Below, piece by piece: positions 6,502-11,544 of a stretch of 11,544 bases of DNA; position 1 is the first letter of the stretch; each line of letters opens with the position of its first letter. The notes under the pieces are model-generated. The model searched no databases. It saw only the letters and a program-made list of their open reading frames with translations, and had not been told where the DNA came from. The position numbers and the translations under genes were made by a program. Source of the DNA: SZUA-265 sp966249405 (GTDB lineage: Bacteria > Myxococcota_A > Polyangia > Polyangiales > Polyangiaceae); assembly GCA_966249405.1 (NCBI GenBank), contig CBINDO010000270.1, forward strand, positions 1 through 11,544. Direction: 5' to 3'.

Positions 6502-8232
6502 TCAGGGGGCGTCGGTCTTCGGGCGAACGAGCCAATCCGTCAAGCGCTTGTCGAACGCTTCGAAGGCGACGTCCGCCATCTGCTCATAGACTTGCGGGAT
6601 GGTGAGCTTGCCTTCGCGCAGCTTGGTCAAGTCGGGCATGCGCCAGGTCGAATAACGCAACTTGAGCGGCTTTTCTTGTCCAGGGACGAAGAGCTGGGCT
6701 TCGAACTGGAAGCCAACGCCGACGAAGATGCCGTTGGGGTGCGTGTTCCCGATGCCGTGACCCATGGTGATGCTGTGGGAAATCAGCAGCAGCGGCCGCT
6801 CTGGCGACGCCGGCGGTTTCCGTCCGGCTTCGATCGGTTCGCCACGCACGAGCTCGACGACGTCGGGACGGAACGCCCCGCCAAAACGCTGCTCGAAGTG
6901 AGTGTACAGTTGGTCCTCGCGTTTGGTCGACGCCTTGGCGTCGAAGTATTGCGAAGGCAACATGACCGGCGCGTAGTACTTGCTGTTTCGGACGACCTGA
7001 TCGGCGCGTGTCACCTTGTCGGTCAGGATGCGCTGGAACCGAACGTCGACCTTCGAATCGTGTTCGGCGATGTACGCCAGCAATGCCTCGATCGCGTCGT
7101 TGGACCCCTCGGTCTTCGAGGCGTGGTTCTCCACGTAATCCTGGAACACGCGCCGCGTCAGCTTCTTGCGCACGTTCTTCACTTCGGTCTCGACGAGCGT
7201 GTACTTCGGATGCGTTTCGACGAACTCTCGCACCGCGCCGAGGTTCTCTTTACGAGCCACGGCGACCAACTCGTTCAGGAGCTCTTGCCGCAGTATCGCG
7301 TCGATCGCCGGCTTTATCTGCGAATTCTCGTTGGCGAGCGCCCAGCGCTCCAGCGCGGCGAGGTCGCCACTCGACTTGAGCTCGTTGAGTTCGGCCGTGG
7401 GTAAACGCACCTCGATCACGTCGGGGCGCTTCGTTTCACCGACCCGGGCCAGGTACTCGCGGTAGGCGGCTGGCGTGTTGCGCTCGATCGCGGTGTTGTA
7501 CATGCGCCGTTCACTGAGGAGGTTACGCGTCGTGCCGGCAGCCGGCGCGATCACGGCGGCGACAAGGACGGCGAGCAACGGTGACCACTTGACCCAACGC
7601 GGAGAGAACGGGTGCATCCGGTCGCGCGAGGTGAGCGGGCTCGAATACCTCGGCTCGGCAAACGGGTCGAAGCGGTGCCACTCGGCCCCCGCGGCGGCGG
7701 CTACTGCATCGCGCAGCGCCTCGTCCACCTGCTCTTTGAGTTGGCGTGCCTCGCCCTCCGAGGCCATGCCGAAGAGCCACACGCGGCCCTCGGCGCGGAC
7801 GGCGAGATTGCGTCCCTCGACGCTCGCCGAACCACCCTCGGTCAGGGAGTAGCTGTCGAGATTGGGCGTGCGCGCGTCGACCACGACACCGGGGAACAAA
7901 TAAACCCCGAAGATGAACGGCGAGCGGTGTTGGCGCTGGAATTGAACCCATGCCTGTACACCGCACCACACGGCCACGGCCAACAACAGCCCGTAAACTC
8001 CGAACATCCACACCGGCGCCAACGCCAAGCTGCTCCCCAGCTGGCCGTAACCGACGGTGAGCACGACGAAGAACAGGACGAACGCGCTCGCCGCGCCAGC
8101 AATCCACAACACGGGGAAGCGAGTCTGCAAGGGCTGATGCGCCAAGGGCGCCGGCACGGTGAGGCCCCGGGTGGCCGCAATGAAGCGCTCTTGAAGGGGA
8201 CGTTTCAGCGTGTAGAACGAGGTACGTTTCAT
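6502..8232 (-). CDS. Polytopic membrane protein of unknown family
   Basis: Protein of 576 residues from ATG 8232; a TTG at 8286 would add 18 residues of low plausibility. I do not recognise the family. Visible layout: a basic cytosolic-like N-terminus (1-38), two strong membrane helices (about 39-62 and 69-95), a soluble insert of about 75 residues (101-178, SPFIFGVYLFPGVVVDA onward) whose strand-rich start followed by a helix rich in charged residues resembles a bacterial PH-like domain, a third membrane helix (about 217-234), and a 340-residue soluble C-terminal part. The first half of that part has repeated helical segments (AYREYLARVG, AVREFVETHP, VFQDYVENHA); the second half has strand-like segments (PLLLISHSITMG, GIFVGVGFQFEAQLF) and a closing helix. 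It lies upstream of, and probably in one transcript with, the kinase gene, so a membrane partner or input for the kinase is possible but unproven. Confidence 0.85.
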   Translation of the reverse strand: MKRTSFYTLKRPLQERFIAATRGLTVPAPLAHQPLQTRFPVLWIAGAASAFVLFFVVLTVGYGQLGSSLALAPVWMFGVYGLLLAVAVWCGVQAWVQFQRQHRSPFIFGVYLFPGVVVDARTPNLDSYSLTEGGSASVEGRNLAVRAEGRVWLFGMASEGEARQLKEQVDEALRDAVAAAAGAEWHRFDPFAEPRYSSPLTSRDRMHPFSPRWVKWSPLLAVLVAAVIAPAAGTTRNLLSERRMYNTAIERNTPAAYREYLARVGETKRPDVIEVRLPTAELNELKSSGDLAALERWALANENSQIKPAIDAILRQELLNELVAVARKENLGAVREFVETHPKYTLVETEVKNVRKKLTRRVFQDYVENHASKTEGSNDAIEALLAYIAEHDSKVDVRFQRILTDKVTRADQVVRNSKYYAPVMLPSQYFDAKASTKREDQLYTHFEQRFGGAFRPDVVELVRGEPIEAGRKPPASPERPLLLISHSITMGHGIGNTHPNGIFVGVGFQFEAQLFVPGQEKPLKLRYSTWRMPDLTKLREGKLTIPQVYEQMADVAFEAFDKRLTDWLVRPKTDAP

Positions 8233-8245
8233 GGGTCGGGGAAGC

Positions 8246-8261
8246 GACGCGCCTGACGCGC
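8246..8261. repeat. Short tandem GACGCGC repeat in a 5' leader
   Basis: GACGCGC occurs twice (8246-8252 and 8255-8261) separated by CT, just upstream of the ATG at 8232. It is short and GC-rich and may be chance. Confidence 0.2.
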
Positions 8262-8274
8262 TGCGTGCGCGGGC

Positions 8275-8303
8275 ACAATTCCCCAAAGATTGCTTAGGTT
8301 CAA
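8275..8303 (-). promoter_or_regulatory. Candidate promoter for the membrane protein-kinase unit
   Basis: Read on the - strand, TTGAAC (8303-8298), a 17-bp spacer and AATTGT (8280-8275) give a weak sigma-70-like promoter, with transcription expected near 8268 and a leader of about 36 nt. Spacing is ideal, the -35 is fair and the -10 is poor. It lies in the 274-bp gap 8233-8506, which holds no plausible gene. Confidence 0.25.
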
Positions 8304-8363
8304 GCCATCCCTTCCCCTGAAATCAGCAAAACGTCCGCAGCGTACGGCAACAAAACTCCAAGT

Positions 8364-8375
8364 CCGTGGCCACGG
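8364..8375. promoter_or_regulatory. 12-bp perfect palindrome in the 8233-8506 gap
   Basis: CCGTGG followed directly by CCACGG, with GTCC and GGGGAC continuing the symmetry imperfectly outward. A loopless palindrome is more likely a DNA-binding site than an RNA hairpin. It is about 60 bp upstream of the candidate promoter of the membrane protein gene. Confidence 0.3.
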
Positions 8376-8460
8376 GGACGGCTTGCTTCAAACGGAACGT
8401 AAAACGGTTCTAAGCGTGGAAATACGGCGCCCTCATCCGTGGCATCGGCTCAGGACGGAC

Positions 8461-8492
8461 CACCCGTGTGCCGGAACAGGCGCACACCGGTG
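8461..8492 (-). terminator. Hairpin after the exported-protein operon
   Basis: It starts 14 bases downstream of the stop of the 207-residue protein (- strand). CACC pairs with GGTG; after one C-C mismatch GTGTGC pairs with GCACAC, around a 10-base loop. The position fits an operon end. There is no T-run on the - strand after the stem, so it is not a canonical intrinsic terminator. Confidence 0.35.
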
Positions 8493-8506
8493 TTGCACGA
8501 CCGCGG

Positions 8507-9130
8507 CTAGAACCGGTGGCCAATCCCGTAGAGCAGGGAATGTGTGCCCTCGGCGAACGCATAGGCGTTGCCGAGATAGAGCGTAAACCCAGAACCAGTA
8601 TGAAAGTGGAGGCGTCCAGCTATCAGCGGATAAAACCGATCGCCGCGCAGCGATCCCATGGTGCGGCCGGCCAACGTCGCGATCTGGAGTTCGAGCGCGG
8701 ACTCACGAAATACGTCGAAGGAGAACGCCGAAAAGCGCGCCCCCAACGCGATCGACGGCGCGACGTACTCCTCCCGCACCTCGCCGTCCACCACCGTCGC
8801 CTGAGGCTCCAAAGGTAACGCCACCAGGGACAAAGCGGAGACGCGCGGGTGCGCGAGCCACTCGGCCATGATCAACGCCGCCGTGACGGGAATGATCTTG
8901 TCCTGGATTTCCCCGGACGGCGTGAGCATGGATTGGGTGAAAAACAGCTGCGCGTTGCCGAACGTCAACTCGAGGACGTGGTCCTGGAGGCGTGCCTGGT
9001 TGGGCGTGTTCTCCCGATTCGGGTGCGCCGTGGCAGTCTCTGCGGCAGCTTCGATAGTCAACGACGAGCACGCCAGTATCGCAACCCCGAGCCGTCCACA
9101 ACGCTTCGCTATCTCTGCTTCACCAGCCAT
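8507..9130 (-). CDS. Exported protein, probably outer-membrane beta-barrel, unknown family
   Basis: Protein of 207 residues from ATG 9130, chosen because a GGGA stands six bases before it; GTG 9145 would add five residues. The N-terminus has a basic stretch (AKRCGR) then a hydrophobic core (LGVAILACSSLTIEAAA), an export signal with possible cleavage after AAA or ATA; ILAC could also be a weak lipobox. The mature part is rich in alternating strands (VLELTFGNAQLFFTQ, FTLYLGNAYAFAEG, HSLLYGIGHRF) and ends in Phe, the classic outer-membrane beta-barrel C-terminus. Its start overlaps the stop of the upstream gene by 11 bp, so translational coupling is likely. Function is not recognisable. Three segments could be membrane strands, but the length would allow only a small barrel of about eight to ten strands. 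Confidence 0.78.
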   Translation of the reverse strand: MAGEAEIAKRCGRLGVAILACSSLTIEAAAETATAHPNRENTPNQARLQDHVLELTFGNAQLFFTQSMLTPSGEIQDKIIPVTAALIMAEWLAHPRVSALSLVALPLEPQATVVDGEVREEYVAPSIALGARFSAFSFDVFRESALELQIATLAGRTMGSLRGDRFYPLIAGRLHFHTGSGFTLYLGNAYAFAEGTHSLLYGIGHRF

Positions 9131-9806
9131 CGGCCATCCCGTCACCGTGAGAGAACTGCCGGATCAAGTGAACATCCGGCACATCGAATTGGTACTCCAG
9201 CCCTACCCCCCAGCCCCACCCAGAAAACGTTACCTCCAAGGGGATGAACGGTGTTTCGACCCAAAATGCTTGTCCGAAGGCTCGGACGTTCACTGGTACG
9301 TGCACCCAACCATCGAAGTTCAGCTTGACACCGGCGCTGGCGCTGGAAGCCCACAACCACTCCACGCGCGGTGCCTCCGCTCGCCCCGCGCCGCGACCCA
9401 AAACCAAATACCCACCCGCTCCCGCGTTCAGGAACGGGGATATCAACCATGGCAGAGGTTCGGCCTCGAGCGCGAGGATCATGGTCATCACGGTCGGTGC
9501 CACGTCGGACTTGGGCAGCAGGCCCCCGACGATCGCCAACACTCCGCCGCGCTGTCCGAGGTCCGTGAGCCCATGAGGGATTGTCAACTCATTCACCTCA
9601 GGGACGCCGCGCTGAAGGGCGTAACGCGTCCCGTACTGCACCGCGACGGCGAGTTTGCGCTCCGGCCTTTCCACGCCGGAGTAGGTGTCGGAAGGCGGAG
9701 ACAACTCTGCTTGGCTCGGCGCTGGCGCCAGCGACTCTGGCGCAGCGTAAACGGCGGCAACGGAGCCCAAGCACGCACCACATGCCAAACCGGTCACCAT
9801 CCGCAC
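9120..9806 (-). CDS. Exported protein, strand-rich, unknown family
   Basis: Not recognised. The N-terminus MRMVTGLACGACLGSVAAVYA followed by APES is a convincing signal peptide if translation starts at GTG 9806; ATG 9800 would lose the Arg. A third option, ATG 9899, adds 31 residues with several Trp and weaker coding character, yet has a strong AAAGGAG nine bases upstream. After a Pro/Ser-rich segment the mature protein alternates hydrophobic strands and Gly-rich turns (RKLAVAVQYGTRYALQRG, GVLAIVGGLLPKSD, WGVGLEYQFDVPDV), as in periplasmic or outer-membrane strand proteins. The stop overlaps the start of the next gene, so both form one operon, probably acting together in the envelope. It is divergent from the GH8 gene, so a shared control region is plausible. 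Confidence 0.72.
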   Translation of the reverse strand: MRMVTGLACGACLGSVAAVYAAPESLAPAPSQAELSPPSDTYSGVERPERKLAVAVQYGTRYALQRGVPEVNELTIPHGLTDLGQRGGVLAIVGGLLPKSDVAPTVMTMILALEAEPLPWLISPFLNAGAGGYLVLGRGAGRAEAPRVEWLWASSASAGVKLNFDGWVHVPVNVRAFGQAFWVETPFIPLEVTFSGWGWGVGLEYQFDVPDVHLIRQFSHGDGMADGW

Positions 9807-9862
9807 CGGATATTGGTCGCACAGCCCACCCCCGAACCACAATACCCAACCACAGGTCGCCG

Positions 9863-9897
9863 TTGTCCAAGGCGGCACGGGCCGCGTATATGGGGGC
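9863..9897 (+). promoter_or_regulatory. Candidate promoter of the GH8 gene, possibly leaderless
   Basis: TTGTCC at 9863-9868, then TATATG at 9887-9892 (18-bp spacer; 17 if GTATAT at 9886 is used). Transcription would start at about 9898, the A of the ATG. There is no Shine-Dalgarno at a usable distance; the GGGGG run is one base from the start codon. This arrangement fits a leaderless mRNA. Confidence 0.35.
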
Positions 9898-11028
9898 ATG
9901 GGTCGTTACTCCTTTCCCCACAACCAGCGGCTGCCCCACTGCACCTACCCCGCCGCAGCCGACCACCGCGACGCTGAGGCCGCGTTCGCGGCGTGGCGTG
10001 CCGAGATCGTCACCACGGAGGGTGCCAGGGGGTTCTTACGCACACGCAGGCCCGATACACCGGACGGTGTCGCCAACTCGACGGTTTCCGAGGGCATCGC
10101 TTACGGCATGGCGATCGCGGTCATGTTCGACGACCAAGCCTTGTTCGATGGTTTTTGGGGATATGCGCGCCTGTTTCTCAACGACAACGGCCTGATGGAC
10201 TGGTACATCGCCCCCGACGGTCAATCGCGGCTGGGAGTCGGCGCCGCGACCGACGCCGATGAAGACATGGCTTGGTCCCTGTTGATGGCTCACCGTCAGT
10301 GGGGCAGCGGCGAGCGCCAACACTACCTGGACGCGGCGAAACGCTTGATAGACGCCATCTACGCGACCGAAGTGGACCACGGCGCGTGGCGCGACATGTT
10401 GCTGCCGGGAGACGACTGGCGTGGGCGAGACGTCTTCAATCCGTCGTACTTCGCGCCGAATCAGTTTCGCTTGTTTGGAGAGGTCACCTCCACTGCCGCG
10501 CGCTGGAACGAGGTCATCGACGCAGGTTACGCCGTGGTATTTCGTTCGCTCGACGTCGCGAGAGGTAATGCCGACAACGGGCTCGTCCCGGCGTGGTGCA
10601 ACCATGAAGGTGAACCCGTCGAGGCGTTTCCAGGAGCGCTCACGAACTACCAATACGACTCGGCGCGCACCCCGTTTCGCCTGGTGCAAGATTATCAACT
10701 CAGCCGCGACACGCGGGCCCGACGCTACCTCGAACTCACGAGTCGCTTCTTCGCCCGCGTTGGAGCGAACTCGATCGTGGACGGCTATCGTCTAGATGGG
10801 TTACCCGCACCCGACCCGCACTCGATGCGTCCCAACGACGGCTCCGCAGTGTTCGTAGGCTGCGCGGCAGCCGGCGCCATGATCGACCCCGTCTACCAAC
10901 CGTTCATCGATGACGCCTACGCACGGCTGCGCACGGGCAAACTGCTCGCGCGCAGCCGATACTACAACCACTGCTGGACGGTGCTCTCGTTGCTGATGTT
11001 GACCGGCAACTTCGTCACATTCGAGTGA
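9898..11028 (+). CDS. Glycoside hydrolase family 8 endo-glucanase-like enzyme
   Basis: Protein of 376 residues covering a whole GH8 (alpha6/alpha6 barrel) domain; family members hydrolyse beta-1,4 (or mixed) glucans, xylan or chitosan with inversion. Key sites are intact: general acid Glu65 in TVSEGIAYGM, Asp119 in ATDADEDMAW, NPSYFAPNQF (181-190), and the putative general base Asp254 in YDSARTPFRL, which fits the Asp-base subgroup of the family. ARVGANSIVDGYRLDG and a closing LMLTGNF resemble the C-terminal part of clostridial CelA-type enzymes. The exact substrate cannot be read from sequence; cellulose and beta-glucan are the likeliest. Unusually, the first ATG sits directly on the conserved domain start (RYSFPHNQ), so no signal peptide is seen, although most GH8 enzymes are exported; no upstream in-frame start was found. 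It is divergent from the exported-protein operon and ends 8 bp from the SOD gene. Confidence 0.93.
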   Translation: MGRYSFPHNQRLPHCTYPAAADHRDAEAAFAAWRAEIVTTEGARGFLRTRRPDTPDGVANSTVSEGIAYGMAIAVMFDDQALFDGFWGYARLFLNDNGLMDWYIAPDGQSRLGVGAATDADEDMAWSLLMAHRQWGSGERQHYLDAAKRLIDAIYATEVDHGAWRDMLLPGDDWRGRDVFNPSYFAPNQFRLFGEVTSTAARWNEVIDAGYAVVFRSLDVARGNADNGLVPAWCNHEGEPVEAFPGALTNYQYDSARTPFRLVQDYQLSRDTRARRYLELTSRFFARVGANSIVDGYRLDGLPAPDPHSMRPNDGSAVFVGCAAAGAMIDPVYQPFIDDAYARLRTGKLLARSRYYNHCWTVLSLLMLTGNFVTFE

Positions 11029-11036
11029 CGGCAACG

Positions 11037-11544
11037 TCAATCCGCGCGTACCGGCGCACACGCGATGGGTTTGCCCGCGTCGCCGGACGCTCCAGTGCCC
11101 TTGTCGTTGGACTCGTGGATGACAATCGACTTCCCAATGAAGCTGAGGGGGTCGTTCGGCTTCAGGTTGGCGCCCACGGCGGTAATCTCCAACTTGCCCT
11201 TACCATCCTTGTCTATCGTGATGTTGCCGAGGTCGCCAAGGTGGTGTTGAGCTGCGGTCGGGAGGCCATGTTTGTTGGTCGTTGGCGCGAAATGCTCGCC
11301 CATGCTCTTGTTGGCGATGTCGGAGCAGTCGTCGGTCTGGTGAATGTGGATGCCCTTCTGACCAGGTAGCGCGTTTTCGACCTCGACGACGATGTGGACG
11401 CCGTCGGCAACCTCGTCGAGTTCGGCGTCGCCCTCGATTTTCATGTTGGGGACCGACTTGAACTCAGCCTCGGCTTCGCGCTTATCGCCATCGGTGTCGT
11501 CGTCCGTGCGCGACCCGGTGGTGACGTTGGTAGCGTTCGTTTGA
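11037..11544 (-). CDS. sodC: Cu/Zn superoxide dismutase (SodC-type), 5' end outside window
   Basis: Dismutates superoxide to H2O2 and O2; bacterial forms are periplasmic or lipoproteins. The frame is open to the window edge. The ATG at 11444 is internal, since the strand-like EAEAEFKSVPNMKIEGDAEL before and across it looks like the first beta-strand, and an acidic, Thr/Asn-rich linker (TNVTTGSRTDDDTDGDK) lies upstream, as in a tethered exported protein. Numbering from that ATG: Cu ligands H33, H35, H51 and H110; Zn ligands H51, H59, H68 and D71; disulfide cysteines C40 and C129. Spacing from H51 to D71 matches human SOD1 exactly. Odd point: the catalytic Arg (human R143) is Pro126, after Lys125. 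Signal peptide or lipobox lies outside the window. Convergent with the GH8 gene. Confidence 0.92.
   Translation of the reverse strand, partial: QTNATNVTTGSRTDDDTDGDKREAEAEFKSVPNMKIEGDAELDEVADGVHIVVEVENALPGQKGIHIHQTDDCSDIANKSMGEHFAPTTNKHGLPTAAQHHLGDLGNITIDKDGKGKLEITAVGANLKPNDPLSFIGKSIVIHESNDKGTGASGDAGKPIACAPVRAD

Noticed and set aside
5775..7404. Two consecutive + strand open frames (5775-6449 and 6451-7404) antisense to the kinase and membrane protein genes
   Set aside because: They are shadow frames of GC-rich coding DNA; the sense strand encodes intact kinase motifs and membrane helices.
8287..8312. Sigma-54-like TGGC...GC pattern upstream of the membrane protein gene
   Set aside because: The -12 half does not match TTGC and the conserved bases after TGGC are wrong.
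8391..8410. ACGGAAC/ACGGTTC near-repeat in the 8233-8506 gap as an operator
   Set aside because: The inverted core is only four bases and the match is weak; expected by chance in a gap of this size.
8233..8506. Possible small gene in the 274-bp gap
   Set aside because: Frames here are short or run on as antisense into the neighbouring gene, without a ribosome-binding site or domain-like composition.
8868..9977. Long + strand open frame (369 codons) across the exported-protein operon
   Set aside because: Its product is Arg/Pro/His-rich without any domain pattern. The - strand frames have export signals, a stop/start overlap and an outer-membrane-type C-terminus.

Overview
The window is GC-rich with dense, mostly non-overlapping genes on both strands. 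A eukaryote-type Ser/Thr kinase fused to HDOD and GAF-like domains, a bacterial class I terpene synthase, a GH8 glucanase and several unrecognised envelope proteins together point to a large-genome environmental deltaproteobacterium of the Myxococcota (Polyangia-like). This placement is an inference from gene content and composition; no rRNA or other phylogenetic marker is present.

Left part (2-2927, all + strand): the 3' part of a divergent beta-ketoacyl synthase gene whose 5' end lies outside the window; a small protein that looks STAS/SpoIIAA-like (1368-1775); and a complete class I terpene cyclase (1914-2927). The gaps are about 150 and 140 bp. Each holds dyad symmetry, so the three genes are probably separate or internally regulated units and not one tight operon.

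Middle (2931-8232, - strand): a 576-residue membrane protein of unknown family, followed 82 bp later by a 1162-residue kinase-HDOD-GAF signalling protein. Transcription runs from the membrane protein into the kinase. The kinase gene ends 3 bp from the end of the terpene synthase gene (convergent). The disordered linker of the kinase carries a short hydrophobic motif repeated at a spacing of about 16 residues, which is the most unusual pattern I found.

Right part: two small exported, probably outer-membrane proteins (- strand, overlapping stop/start) form an operon divergent from a glycoside hydrolase family 8 gene (+ strand). The GH8 enzyme has all catalytic residues but no visible signal peptide, and its promoter may give a leaderless mRNA. 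Its stop codon lies 8 bp from the end of a convergent Cu/Zn superoxide dismutase gene (- strand, 5' end outside the window). That enzyme keeps all metal ligands but has proline at the position of the otherwise conserved catalytic arginine.

No tRNA, rRNA, CRISPR array, insertion sequence or phage gene was seen. Function is well supported for the GH8, SOD, kinase, terpene synthase and ketosynthase genes, and unknown for the membrane protein and the two exported proteins.
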